Shown piece after piece: positions 33,973-63,707 of a stretch of DNA of 64,000 nucleotides. The DNA is taken from assembly GCF_901000735.1 (NCBI RefSeq), contig NC_081541.1, positions 39,080,446 through 39,144,445 of the forward strand, written 5' to 3'. The notes beneath the pieces were generated by a model. The model saw only the letters and a program-made list of their open reading frames with translations. It searched no databases and was not told the origin of the DNA. The position numbers and the translations under genes were made by a program. Within the stretch, counting starts at the first letter, position 1; every line of letters starts with the position of its first letter. The DNA comes from Corylus avellana. Lineage: Eukaryota > Streptophyta > Magnoliopsida > Fagales > Betulaceae.

Positions 33973-34452
33973 ATAGCATGTTTGGGATTATGTTTGAGAA
34001 ATAAAGCTTTTAAGTCAAAAAGCGCGTTTTGGTAAAACTTTATTTTTAAGCTTTTGCTAAGAGTGCGTTTTGGTCATTTTTAGGCTTTTTGGACCCTTAA
34101 AAGTGCTTTTAATTTTTTTACCAAATTGATACTTTTTTTCTTCAAATAGGTTTTTTGAATGTTAAACGCACTTTTAGGCTCCTCAAATGCACATTCAAAC
34201 ATGCCCTAAATGTGTTGGCATTTGGCAATTTTAACCCCCATATCTTTCAAACATGCAGAGTGGCAGATCTATTTACTGCTTTTAGGAATGTTTTTGGCAT
34301 CGGCTGTTGCATTTTACGGAGTCTTTCAGCACTCTGATTCATTTTGGAACTTCCCAATTGGGAGAAATCAACCAGCAAGACCTATCATAGCAGATCCACA
34401 ATCCGCTGATGACCAAAATGTTTGGAGTCCTTATGAACCATTGGATATGTGA
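27173..34452 (+). CDS. PHF1: SEC12-like WD40 protein, PHF1 (phosphate transporter traffic facilitator)
   Basis: Ten exons: 27173-27346, 27585-27685, 28963-29095, 29210-29301, 29648-29747, 29836-29908, 29989-30109, 30961-31080, 33865-33935, 34259-34452. All junctions are GT..AG and in phase, giving 392 aa. The N-terminus reads SWIRRPE then SVLEIFSFDPKT; WD40-type repeats follow (GGVDGHLRILEWPSL, STDGSARIWKTEDG, GSKDGDICVVEV). A single C-terminal membrane span (about 331-352, IYLLLLGMFLASAVAFYGVF) precedes a short tail, the type-II topology of SEC12 relatives. Plant PHF1 sits in the ER and is needed for PHT1 phosphate transporters to leave it; it resembles SEC12 but is thought to lack its exchange activity. 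Close similarity to Arabidopsis PHF1 (KAHKSVRDMDFSLDSEFLA, FSKDGTKPFLF) supports the call. Introns 2, 7 and 8 are long; 8 and 9 hold MITEs. Confidence 0.93.
30733..30796. repeat. Compound (TA)n(GA)n microsatellite in PHF1 intron 7
   Basis: About 12 TA repeats followed directly by about 20 GA repeats. It is a typical polymorphic compound microsatellite. No effect on splicing is evident, since it lies about 165 bp from the acceptor. Confidence 0.95.
31347..31691. mobile_element. 345-bp foldback MITE in PHF1 intron 8
   Basis: Ends are GGGGAAATTATCC and its complement; inner arms pair CAATGACTATTTCC-type and CCATCAA-type words with their complements. It shares ends and vocabulary with 18426-18785. 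The centre contains a GTGAACAGTA direct repeat. No ORF of interest. Confidence 0.75.
32711..32837. mobile_element. Short foldback element in PHF1 intron 8
   Basis: AATCATTCTGCTGTCCATC (32724-32742) is matched in inverted form by GATGGATAGCAGAATGATG (32812-32830), with a second pair of GGATGG/CCATCC words between. A small stem-loop MITE or remnant. Ends are approximate. Confidence 0.55.
33974..34206. mobile_element. Tourist-like MITE in PHF1 intron 9
   Basis: Ends are TAGCATGTTTGGG on the left and, inverted, AGGGCATGTTTGAATG on the right, flanked by TAA on both sides (33971-33973, 34207-34209). The inside shows paired AAGCTTTT and AAAAGTGCTTTT blocks. It is the uninterrupted relative of 5347-6066. 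It occupies most of intron 9 and ends about 50 bp from the last exon's acceptor; a (CT)n run (33939-33970) separates it from the donor. Confidence 0.65.
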
Positions 34453-34879
34453 GGATCTGCACAATCCAGTCTCCAGGAGTCAATACGGAATAGCATGCAG
34501 GATAAGCTCTTTTGTTTTCAAGACAATTTAGATTTAGACATGTAATTTGAAAGTCTTGTAAAATGCAATTCAAGTAAAAAAAAAAAAAAATTGTTTTTTT
34601 TTTTTTTTAATTGAATTTTTTATTTGACGCTGACAAGAATTGAACACTTTTGTCTTTTTGGAGAAAATACAAAATCTTGAGAGAGTATTACAGTATATAA
34701 TGGGTTGTTCAGTGTTACACTACTCAATTCTGTAACCTTTTTTTATCGGGAAGTCTCACATATCCGTTGGATTTTGAAGTCATAACCTTATCCTCCATTA
34801 CTTTCTTATAGAGAGGGGGGTACCATTTGAGTTAAAATTCATTGACAATTAAGTACAATTTTTTTTTTTGTAAGCAGAC

Positions 34880-36975
34880 AGAAAAAGGGTGTAATGTCCT
34901 GGGTAATTTACTAGGCTATGTTTAGCTTAGTCAAAGGGTTAGCAAGGGTTATCGGTTCATTAGGAGAAGTTTTGGGGGGGTTTTCAACACTAACCAAACG
35001 TTTGCCAAGAAGACCACCAAACGTTCGGGACCAAGACCAAGAATCCGCTAGGTAAACAATACACTAAATGTTCGCTAGGGGACCACACTAGATAATGACC
35101 AAATGTATGCTTGCAACCCTAAAACACTGTACACAGTACAACGAACATTTGGTTATGGACCACCGAATGTTCGCTGCACTGCAGACTATCATAGCAGGAG
35201 TTGTAGCACCCTCAGCTTTTCTAAACCTATAAATGCCCATTCTCACTCCATTCTAAACCTTATTCTACCTTCTGAACTCTAGAGAAACTCTACTTGAATA
35301 GTTGGTGAGTTTTGAAAGAAGAATGAGAGTTTTTCTTAGAGGTTTTGCTCAAAGAGATGTAACATTCCTGTTCTAACTTGTGTTTTACTTGGTTAATATT
35401 CTGTTCAGACAGTATTCCATGAGCTTGGTTGTAGTTTTTGAGGTCATGTTGTCATTTTTGGTTTTAATCTCGATTCTAGCATGATTTAGTATATTTTATT
35501 TTGCATGGTGATGTTATTTTGAGCTAGAGTATGTTAAATCATTTTTGTAGCCTTAGAACCTGTTTAGAAGCCTGCTTGGTCGAGATGAGATTTTTTACCC
35601 TGCAAGCGAACGTTCTGGTCAAATGTTCGGCCTCAAGCCCGAGCGTTTGCTCAGTTTGACCAAACGTTCGTTGGCTTGGCAGAACATCTGTTTTAATGTT
35701 TTAGGGCTAGGGTTCGTTTTAGCTCAAATGTAGAACCGATAATAGGGCTTTTCACATATTTGAAAAGTGTGGACCCTTTAGATTAATTTTTGGAAGAAGA
35801 GTACGACCCGGGTGAGTACAAACTCACATGGATTCTTGCTGTTATTTTCCTGCATTGCATGATTGTTTTGTGTATCAAACATACATTTTTACAACTCTCA
35901 TGAAACATATTTTGTTATAATATGAACTTCATTTTGTGAAAATATGTCGCTTAAACAAGATAATGAACATGACGAGATTTGTAAGAGCATGCATATAAAA
36001 AATGGATAAGGCTAATTGCATTATTTGACATGGTACACTAGTACATGCAGGATAACTGTGTAATACCCTGAAAATAAATTAGAGTTAAGTAAACTATAAT
36101 TATGATTTTAGGGTTGGTTCTCATTTGGTAAGGTGTAAGACCTTGGACTCTTTAAGAATTTACTGTTGCACTGAACGTTCAACAAAGGTATCGATGCCAG
36201 TAGTACTGAAGAATCAGCTTATACATGGTAACCAATGAGTACGAGATCAATTATGGTGAGAAGGTTAAGGAATAATTCCTAAAAGGACGAGAAAACATTG
36301 AAAATACCGACTTAAAAGGGAAATATTAGATTTTGAATCCTAAGAAAGCACTCAAAAATATTGGTGCTACCATGATGTTCGTCTCAGAAAGAGCTTTTCA
36401 GAATGGGGTTGCATGCGCAATTCCAAGACCCATAGCAAGAGTTATACTCGTTTTACTGAACATTGCGCAATCAGTCAAACTAGTGAAAAGTCAAGTGCGG
36501 ATATTCGCTGGTAGAGAACGTTCGCTGGTGTTGGTAGAGAACGTTTGTTGGTTTTGGCTGAATGTTCGCTGTTAGTGTGTCAGAAAAGTACAGACAGGCT
36601 TTTCAGGCGTAAGTCCAAAAGTACACCGAACGTTCGCTAGCCAATTTTTGGACCACTAGATAAGGACCAAACGCTTGACAAAACTTGTGCACAGTACCCG
36701 AATGTGCACGTACCCCTAAGTACCGAACGTTCGCTACTTTACAAGATTGTTCTTGTAGCGCCCATAGCTTTTCCTATTCTATAAATGGCCCTCCCCAGTT
36801 GACCCTTAAGCTTCATTCTGCGCCTGTTGCTCTCTACAACCTCTGCTTAGTGATTTTGTGAGTTGTGAGAGTTCTTGAAGGAGAATAAGAGATTTCTTCG
36901 AGGTCTTACTTGCAGGAGATAATCTTCTAAGCCTAACTTGTTCCTTACTTAGTTGTTATGTTGTTTAAGGACAAT
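34880..36975 (+). mobile_element. Two diverged LTR-like copies with AACGTTCG motifs
   Basis: Segments starting GTAATGTCCTGGGTAATTTA (34892) and GTAATACCCTGAAAATAAATT (36061) run in parallel: each has several AACGTTCG/AATGTTCG palindromic words, then CTATAAATG, then CTCTA..GTGAGTT and AGATGTAAC-like or CTAACTTG blocks. This looks like two related LTRs, possibly of one much-deleted Ty3-type element, separated by about 0.7 kb of non-coding DNA. No gag or pol motif was found. Confidence 0.45.
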
Positions 36976-37278
36976 TATTATTTTATTTTATTTTATTTTA
37001 AGCAAACAGAAAAAGGGTGGGCTCTCCTACAATGGAGGATGGATGGCTGGCCACCCCTTCCTCACTTTTTTCTTTAAGAACATATTTACTATTTAGTAAT
37101 TTGTTGACGTGACAATTTATGATGCATTTTTAATGATGTCATGTGACTATCAATTGTGGCATGTGACTAACTTGGACAAATTGATTGTGCAATGTCTACA
37201 CATGTCGCAATACTATAGGGTATGATGTAGCATTTTGTATTTTTAGGTGTGTAATTAAATGTTTTAGAATAATACTAG

Positions 37279-37431
37279 ACATCCCAACACTTTTTCCCAA
37301 ATTCCTTTTTCCAAATGATCTGGTCAATTCAATAAATAAATAGATTTATATTGTTTTTTTTTTTCTTCTTAAATGAATGTGGGGTCCAGATCATTTGGGA
37401 AAGGAAATTTGATAAAAAGTGTTAGGATGCT
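37279..37431. mobile_element. Small foldback element
   Basis: Left arm CATCCCAACACTTTTTC...AAATGATCTGG is matched in inverted form by CCAGATCATTTGG...GTGTTAGGATG on the right. The centre is a T-rich loop. Probably a MITE; no target duplication identified. Confidence 0.65.
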
Positions 37432-37795
37432 TAGCAGCCCTCTATATGATAAGCTAGGCCAAATGACGTCGGTTAGAGGGGAAGAAATTTACTGTTTTCA
37501 CACAAGGGTATTTTGGTAACTTCAAGTCCAAAAATAGCACCTGAACGGCACGTGATGCAATTTCCATCCAAACTGACGGGGCTAACTAACATAATGGCCA
37601 CTTTGATAAATTTTGGTAATTTGTGGGGCTACTTTAGTACCTTTTGAACAGTGGGTGGCCAACTAGCAAATAGCTGTCAGTTTGGGAGACTTTTTTATAT
37701 TTTTCCCTTTAATTTACTATTAAGTAATAAAATCTTCAAAGTAAACTTTTATATTTAGATTGCTTTTTTAAAATTAATTGTCGATGTGTGTTAGC

Positions 37796-37796
<1 letters not shown>

Positions 37797-37831
<35 letters not shown>
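37797..37831. repeat. (TA)n microsatellite
   Basis: About 16 uninterrupted TA repeats followed by TGTATATG variants. Simple-sequence repeat in intergenic DNA. Confidence 0.9.
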
Positions 37832-37837
<6 letters not shown>

Positions 37838-38599
37838 GTATATATATCTTTTTTACATATTTTAATTGTATGAAAATATGTATTTATAGTTACTTGAGAT
37901 TATGAAAAACAATATTTCTATTAAACGCCAATCTAATTTTAAACAAGCCAGCGTTGAGGTAAATTTAACGAATTTGAGAGTATATCCTTGCTTAAGAAGG
38001 AATTTTTTTTTTTAATTTTTTTATTACTATCCTAAATAGATATCAAATCCGAATAGTACATCTAAATAAAAAATAAAAAAACAAAAAATAAACATTGTTA
38101 ACCAATTAACTATAAACTTTCACAAAGATGATTTGGAAAAATCCAGCTTCGTCTAAATCCAACTTGATTCAAAGAACATGGTAACTAGTTGGAATACGAC
38201 ATCTTAGAAGATGTTGCATATTGCTTATATTGTTGTCTCTTGATACCAGACACGGTAGATCAAGGAAAATGAGACTCGTTTGTTACTAAAGGATTTAGAA
38301 ATTGAAAAAAGGATGAGAAGTCATCGCTCACAATAGTGCACATAATCAAGCTCGAGATCAAACTTATGTATGTACAAGGTGAGATAGATTCTCGATAATC
38401 ATAAATTTAAATCAGTTTCTCAAAGAAAGAGGTAGTGAACAAAGAGACAGTATATAGACTTCGGAAGAATTTCATGTAGGGGTAATATGTAATAAATAAG
38501 TACATCATGAGGATTAATTGATTAAATAAAAATACTTATTAGAGTGTAGTCACATGATTACAAGTCTATTGGAGCTAATAATATTTTTCATTTAAGTCC

Positions 38600-39240
38600 A
38601 CCTTTGAGCTGATGTAAATTGGCTATATGTATCATTGGGCATTGGTTATATATTTATTTATTTATTTATTGGGGTTGTTTTATTTTAATAAAACATGGGC
38701 CAAGAAATTTATAATCCAAGTGACTAATTGGAGAGAATTTGGCTTAAGAATTAAATAGAGCTTTGGGCTCAAGATTTAATTCCAATAGGCTTAGGAATTA
38801 AATAGAGTATTGAGCTCATGGATTTAATTCTTATAGGCTTATGCATGAGCTTTGGGCTCAGTGGATTTAATTCAAAAGGCCCAAGTTGAGTTATTAAAGG
38901 ATTGGGCTTGAGGATAAAACCCAAGCCTATGCATGAGGACATGTGGGAGTAGGATAGCCCTACGAGCATGTAGAGAAATGTTTTCTCCCCATGGCCGGTT
39001 TTCTAGAGGGGCAAAGGAGGTTATTTTGACTTCCTTGGCCGGCCACTTGAAGAAAATCCCAGTCCCATAAGGTTTTCTCTCCTACTTCTCTTAGGATCCC
39101 CAAATCTATATATAGAGGTGTCGTTATGATGCAAAACTAGAAGATAAAATTTCTTGGGGATTTATTCGTTTTTCCACCATGTCGTCCATTTTTTTGCCTA
39201 TGTGAGATAGATTTGGGGAGGGGGGGAATCTATTTTCCCC
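38600..39240 (+). mobile_element. Possible solo-LTR remnant
   Basis: A stretch with GGGCTC/TTTAATTC short repeats, GGCCGGCCAC and ATGGCCGG words, then a TATATATAG box (about 39111) and a leader-like segment. This arrangement is typical of plant LTR U3-R regions. No partner LTR, primer site or coding sequence is visible. Confidence 0.25.
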
Positions 39241-39469
39241 TTAAAGAAATAGAACTCTCAATTCATAAGTAACTCAGAGGAACCAAAAGACTTGCTGCTT
39301 GCTGACATAATTGATAAAAAGGATAACACTTGTTGGTAATTCAATATTTGGCCACGGTGATGATATAGCTGACTCCGTCCATTTCTGCATTAATAATAAT
39401 AATAAAAGAAAAGAAAAGAAAAAAAAAAAACACTGTAAAAGCAAAGGAAATGTTTTTTAGCCAACTTTA

Positions 39470-39855
39470 ACAACTCAATAAAGTCTATCTGGTTCTTCTT
39501 GGAGGTAAGGACACTCCTCAATGGGCTATTTCCAAATCTGGTAAGTTCTCCTGCTCAGATACTTGGAATGCAATCCATATGAAACACAATCTATGGAGTG
39601 GTGGGATTACTGAAGAGCAATTACTCAAGCAGATTGTTTGGGATGTTAAGACTTGGTTTCTCTCCAACGGTATGTTTAAGGAAACTAAAGGAAATGTTAT
39701 TCTTTGTTAGTCTTGGAGTTTAGATGGGGTTTTGGTTTGTTTTTTTTCTTGGTGGGTGATTCCCTCTATGTTTAGTTGCCTTATCTCTGCTAAGGTCTTC
39801 TTAGTAAATAAATACGTAGTTGATAATGAAAGTTACTCATTCATTAAAAAAAAAG
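39470..39855 (+). pseudogene. Retroelement-derived coding remnant, possible LINE tail
   Basis: A plus-strand frame around 39500-39700 reads CSDTWNAIHMKHNLWSGGI and later LLKQIVWDVKTWF, ends at a stop, and is followed about 150 bp later by TTCATT and a poly(A) run (39847). This pattern fits a 5'-truncated LINE insertion with its A-tail. Family assignment is uncertain. Confidence 0.35.
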
Positions 39856-40611
39856 AATAAAACTAAAATTCTATTAATAAAGCTATTGTCTAAATGTAAG
39901 CATTGAAGAAGTTCTAAATCATAACATATAGACTTGTGGGAATCACCAGAAAAAAATTAAAAAAAAAAAAAATCAATATCCCTTTAAATTTCATAATCTA
40001 TGTTTCTATCAAATCATTATGAAGGTCCGATACAAGAAGGATGCCACATTTGGTTGCCCATACCATTTTGTTTTGTTTTTGTTGTTTTTTTTTTTTTTAG
40101 AAAAAGATAGTTATTTATTGTTGAAATACAAGAATTAAAATGAATTATCCAAGATCAAAGAATCTTGCAAGTCAAATGTTATTCTTAATCGTCTGTCAAG
40201 AATCGACCTAGTTGTCCATTGCCAGCTCGCTTCTTTAAATAGCTCAAAGAAGTTGGTATATATGAGAAACTACATCTTGCATTTATTCTCCTAAATGAAG
40301 TCAAAGCAACTAGCTAGCAAAATAGAACTCCAAAATCACACTAGTTTTGATGGTGAATGAAAATAAATAATTCGTAAATAAACCTTTTATCACTACCCTA
40401 GCTAGAAATACTGTAAAATTCGAAAAGTCTTCTTTTAAGAGAGAGAGAGAGAAGTATGGAAGTCTTTACCCGATCTAAAGCTAGAATGGATTCTGCGTAT
40501 AAAAGACATCTCAGTGCTTGGCATTTTCAAAATGCTCTTCATAGCATTTTATTAAACAACCGGCCACACGAAATTCCATTCTTAATATTTCTTTTCGCCC
40601 ACAAAATTTTA

Positions 40612-40878
40612 TTAAACGTCGTCATAGCGTAAGTTCGCAACAAGTTTTTCTTCTTCATTGGAATTTCTTTCTTCCTTACAAGATTTGATACCATTTTTAA
40701 GGCATTCACCCATTGGTGCCAAAACTTGATCAAGTTCAGTAAAATCAGGAAGTGGGATGGGAAATGAAGATGGACCAAAAGTGGTAGGGGCAAGAACATT
40801 AGCATGAACTTGAACAAGAATAAGGATAAGAAACTCCATCATCACCAATAATAGCTTTCTAATACATTTCCTACCCAT
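40612..40878 (-). CDS. Small secreted cysteine-containing peptide, unknown function
   Basis: An 88-residue frame from ATG 40878. The first 26 residues (basic MGRKCIRK, then LLLVMMEFLILILVQVHA) form a good signal peptide with cleavage likely after VHA. The mature part is about 60 residues, Pro-rich at first (FGPSSFPIPLPDF), then with two Cys (GECLKNGIKSCKEE) and an acidic/basic tail. It recalls small reproductive or defence peptides, but it has only two mature Cys and I cannot assign a family. A clear TATA box lies about 70 bp upstream. An overlapping frame (40539-40817) stays open further downstream, so a frameshift truncating a longer peptide is possible. Confidence 0.5.
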   Translation of the reverse strand: MGRKCIRKLLLVMMEFLILILVQVHANVLAPTTFGPSSFPIPLPDFTELDQVLAPMGECLKNGIKSCKEERNSNEEEKLVANLRYDDV

Positions 40879-40947
40879 TGATTTCCCCTTCGATCTTTAG
40901 AAAACAAATTTAAAATGATAATTAAACCTTAAACCCTTTAATCCTCT

Positions 40948-40954
40948 ATTTATA
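40948..40954 (-). promoter_or_regulatory. TATA box of the small secreted-peptide gene
   Basis: On the minus strand this reads TATAAAT inside GTATAAATAGAGG, a strong plant TATA box about 70 bp before the ATG at 40878. Its presence is the main reason to believe the short ORF is a gene. Confidence 0.5.
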
Positions 40955-40959
40955 CAATT

Positions 40960-42686
40960 GAAGATTAGACACATTTGCAACATAACCATTTAGTATATGA
41001 ATTGATTTATTTTTAAAATTATTTTGTTCATATAAGTTTTAATTTAGTATAGGAATTGACATATTATTAAAATTATATTATTTCAACGAGTGTTATTTAA
41101 TAGTTGTGCCTTCCGAAACTATAATTTTTTTTAATTAATTGTCACAAAGTTGCAACAAAGCTTTACTGTTAACCTCTGATTTTTTGCGAAAGTATACTCG
41201 TAATAATGCATTTAGTTTCCAATCAACAAGTGAAGTGCTAAGAGATGATCCAATAGTTGCAATATACTAGATTAACGCACCAATTGAAAGGTTTTGAAAG
41301 AAAGAGTGAAAACCACGTCATATAAGATATATAAAATCCAAATTATTATAAGATTAAATATATACAAAAGTTAATTCTCAAAAGAGAAAACATAGAAGAA
41401 ATGAAGCTCTAGGAATTATGAAGAGTCATCTAAAAGAAATAGAATATTTCAACTTGATCACGATAGGATCTATGTGTTAGAATTGGTGTCCAAAACTTCA
41501 ATTGGTTGGATGTTGTTTTGAATATATATAATAAAGGGTTAAATTCACTTTATCCTCCTAAAATTTCAGTAGTTTTTCAATTCGAACCTCAATGTTTAAA
41601 AATTGGCAATGTACCCCCTAATGTTTCAAAAAATTTCAATTCAGACCCTCTATTATTAATTTCCGTCTAATTGGACGAAAATCATCTCACATGTGATTTT
41701 GATGCCCTCTATTCCAATTTTGCCCTATACTAGCCCCCTATTCCTCCATCCTTGCATATATGTAGATGCCAAAAAAAAAAAAAAAAACAATATTGTTGTT
41801 CCCAATATGAATGATTTATAACAATTGTATTCACGACAAAAATCTTAAAGCATAAAAAATTCATATAATTATCGAGTAGAGCTTTATGATGCTGTTATTG
41901 ATATTCAACTCATGGAGCTTAACAACTAGTTTGATGAGATGAATTTTGAATTATTATCTTGTGTTGCATGCTTTCGACTCATTTGCTACTTTTAATGAGA
42001 TGAAATTAATCCAACTTGCTCAGTTTTATCATAATGATTTTTAACCGTTCAACGTATCACACTGGATAACTAACTTGTAACATATATCTTTGATATGCAT
42101 TATATAGTGAAGAATTTGCAACACTCAAGAGTTATTGGATAGCTTGTTGAGATGATGGTAGAAATGTAAAAAAAATAGTGCATCTATTAACTTATTAATT
42201 TGTGATATTGTCATTTATTTGCGCCATGTGAACCAAAATCTTTCCTATGCTATTATTGGAAAGAGTTTAAAAATGTTTGGCTTACAAAAAAATTTTACAA
42301 AAAAAAACTTTTATAAAGTGATGTGGCACAATATAATTGAGTTTTTCAAAATTTAAATTTATTTCATTTCCAATCGTGTTGTGCCACATTACTTTATAAA
42401 ACTTTTTTTGTAAAATTTATTTATCAGCGTAGCATTCCTCTTTAGATTTTTTTCTTTAATATCCTCCCTCTCAAATATCAATCTTATGGTTGTGGGATCC
42501 ATAATAGCGTTGATGGCAGAACAGAAGGATCAAGAATTTTTAAGGTAATTTTAACAAAATTTAAAAATTAAAATCATAATCCTTATCTCTAATTAAAAAT
42601 TCAATTTTTACCATTTTAATATTTGTCATCAGAAAATTAAAAAATAATTGTTTAATAAATCCTAAATAATTTAGAGAATGCCCGAG
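40960..42686. other. AT-rich intergenic DNA
   Basis: No gene seen. About 41537-41725 contains half of a MITE-like sequence with paired GAACCTC and CAATTCAGACC words but no clear opposite arm. A foldback at about 42282-42427 pairs TTTATAAAGTGATGTGGCACAA with TTGTGCCACATTACTTTATAAA. Confidence 0.45.
42282..42427. mobile_element. Small foldback element
   Basis: Arms 42293-42331 and 42379-42415 are nearly perfect inverted repeats centred on a TTCAAAATTT-rich loop of about 47 bases. Stowaway/MITE-like in appearance; no ORF. Confidence 0.65.
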
Positions 42687-43274
42687 GGGTGGGCAAAATC
42701 CGCTCAAACCCGCCCAATCCGAACCGCCCGCCCCGCCCTGCAAAGGTAGAAATTTTAACTACCTGTGCGGGTCCGCGGGTTTTGGGTAAGATATTTTAAA
42801 ATTATCGGGTACCCGCCCCTCAAACCCAAAAAAAAAAAAAACCATAAAACCATCCATCTCGTGCCATCACAGTATAGGATTTGAGAGAAGAGGAGAGACG
42901 CAAGAAAAAGGGAGAGAAGAGAGGGGGAGAGACGCAAGAAGGAGAAGAAGAAGAGGAAGAAGAGATGCAGCAGCGGCAGCACGCAGGACGAGAGAAAAAA
43001 ACCCATAAGAGAAAGAAAAGGAAGTAGAAGAAAGAGGGAGAGAAGAGACACAGCAGCGGCAGAGAGAGAGGGGAGATCAGAGTGAGGGGCAGAGAGAGAC
43101 GACGGAGAAGAAGAAGACCCGACCGGCACAAATCCGAAGTATCCGCCCCACTCATCAAAGCCCGAGACCCGGCGGGTATTATCCAATGAAGCCGGGTCTT
43201 GGGTACCAATTTAATACCCGAGGAGTGCGGGTCGGATAAAAAAGATCAAAACGGACCCGACCCGTGTACACCCC
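42687..43274. mobile_element. hAT-like foldback element beside the cofactor D promoter
   Basis: Ends are GGGGTGGGCAAAATCCG on the left and, inverted, GGGGTGTACACGGGTC on the right. Flanking 8-mers TGCCCGAG (42679-42686) and TACCCGAG (43275-43282) match at seven of eight positions, as for a hAT target duplication. The outer parts are full of CGGGT/ACCCG words; the middle (42890-43110) is a purine-rich GAGAGA/AGAAGA stretch. It ends 137 bp before the cofactor D start codon. Long open frames on its minus strand are low-complexity artefacts. Confidence 0.65.
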
Positions 43275-43310
43275 TACCCGAGTCGATGGATCTTTACCGA
43301 GATCACACAG

Positions 43311-43318
43311 GCGGGAAT
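43311..43318 (-). promoter_or_regulatory. Candidate E2F site upstream of cofactor D
   Basis: On the minus strand this reads ATTCCCGC, matching the plant E2F consensus WTTSSCSS, about 95 bp before the start codon. Cofactor D acts in dividing cells, which makes cell-cycle control plausible, but an 8-bp match is weak evidence. Confidence 0.3.
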
Positions 43319-43411
43319 TGAGAAAGAAGCGCCATCGTTCTCACTCAGACAAGCTTACTCTTTTCCAGTCTCCAGACGACGATCCGTTTATACTCTCTCT
43401 AGCTGTAACGA

Positions 43412-62334
<18,923 letters not shown>

Positions 62335-63629
62335 TTATTTAATTGAATGTCTTATTTATATGGTAAATTTTCGACCTCTTTTTCTTTTCTTTTCTTTTCT
62401 GTTTTTTTTTTTTTGTTGCCCCGGTTGATGCGTGTATTTTTTATTTTTAGGAATTTTTGGTAAAGTTGTATTTATGTATCTCTTGAGAGCATTTATCTGT
62501 GGGCAGAGTGAAATTCAAGAGGTATTCCTTAACCTTAACCTAGACTTCTCACCTGTAACTGCGGATTTTCACGTGGTTTTAAAAATGGAGATCATTACCT
62601 ACTGACCTCTAAAAAAGTAAGCTATATGAAGGGAGCCCATAAAACAAAGTAAATTATATGTAACATGTCCGTACAAACTGTTTTGTTGTAGGGGGTGTAG
62701 TACTTTTATATGATAAATCCTAGAATTGAGCCTTGGTTTCAAATCAATTATTGGATTGGATGTGACTTATACGTTGGTCGTTTTCAAATCAACTATTAGA
62801 TTTGAATGACTCATAGTTGGGTTTTTCAATCCAACGATTATTTAAACAATGGATGGATAGAAGATTAACTGCTGAAAATAAAATAGTATTTACCTTTAAA
62901 TTAAGATCTAAAATTTTTAATGGAGATGCACGCCCTATAATTTTAAAATCATTTTCGTGTACATCATTGCATGAGTTACTGTTAACTGAAAGTAAACCAC
63001 AACAATTTTTGCTATTAAAATAAAATAAAAAATAAAAATTGGAGTGAACAGCTAAAGTAAACCACAACAATTTTTGCTAAAAGTATAGAAACCGATAGAA
63101 ATTGTATTCAAGATATATATAGGCACTAAAAAGCCCAAGGGAAATAACAACAATAACTATTTTTTTTTTTTTTTTTTCTAAAAAAATAATGGTTTCTTTA
63201 TTGAAGCTTACTTATCTATGAAGGATTTTTACATGAGTTTGATATTTTAGGAGTATTTCACATGCCCAAATACCATCTGCATGTACATGGAGATTATATA
63301 TATATAGCCGATTAGATCTCAAGTACAACTTATATGAGTTTCCTGTTACTTGTATTTAATAGAAACTCATTAAGGGTTCCAATAACAGCAATTTTGGAAT
63401 AGGCCAAAATAGTTAACAAAGCAAGTGTGAAACACCAGAGCACAATTGGGAACTTTTATATTAATTGAAGTAATCTATCAAGTTACAAACAACATTTCGC
63501 ATCCAGCAAAAGGAAATTTTAGTAATTCCTCACTCAATGATTTATGATGGTTTACCGATGTTACAGAATTTGGTAGATCACTCTCTTGCATCCACCATCC
63601 AGGTTTACCATACGGACACCTGTCGACGC
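62335..63629. other. 3' region between two convergent genes
   Basis: Contains the 3' UTRs of cofactor D (plus) and the methionine aminopeptidase (minus). No other gene is seen. A/T homopolymers at 63160-63187 and low-complexity DNA; no clear MITE ends. Confidence 0.6.
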
Positions 63630-63707
63630 TTAAGCACTTAGCCAAGGATACACATTTGGGGAGGAAGGCAACCGCGCTGTAAGAACCTCAACTCCGGTCT
63701 CCGTTAC
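63630..63707 (-). CDS. MAP1A: Methionine aminopeptidase 1A, last coding exon (partial gene)
   Basis: After an acceptor TTCTAG (minus strand) the exon encodes VTETGVEVLTARLPSSPNVY then PWLSA and a stop, 25 residues. This matches the C-terminus of cytosolic type-1A methionine aminopeptidase, where it follows the metal-binding core and the SAQFEHTLL stretch. The enzyme removes the initiator Met from nascent chains at the ribosome using two divalent metals. The catalytic domain lies beyond the right edge; 63708-64000 is intron. The gene converges on cofactor D with about 1.3 kb between stop codons. The exon is short, but the match is distinctive. Confidence 0.75.
   Translation of the reverse strand, partial: VTETGVEVLTARLPSSPNVYPWLSA

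Larger units (their letters stand above)
34453..40500. other. Gene-free region with retroelement remnants
   Basis: No gene is supported downstream of PHF1. The stretch holds two diverged LTR-like copies rich in AACGTTCG words (34880-35400 and 36055-36975), a foldback (37279-37431), a (TA)n microsatellite (37797-37831), an LTR-like segment with a TATATATAG box (about 38600-39240) including short GGGCTC..TTTAATTC tandem words (38745-38945), and a possible LINE tail (39470-39855). Confidence 0.5.

Noticed and set aside
36333..36575. 80-codon plus-strand frame
   Set aside because: It lies inside an LTR-like repeat with AACGTTCG words; no protein similarity is recognisable.
42755..43209. Two long minus-strand frames of 143 and 129 codons
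   Set aside because: They are composed of Ser/Leu/Phe/Pro runs from the purine-rich centre of a foldback element and have no plausible family.
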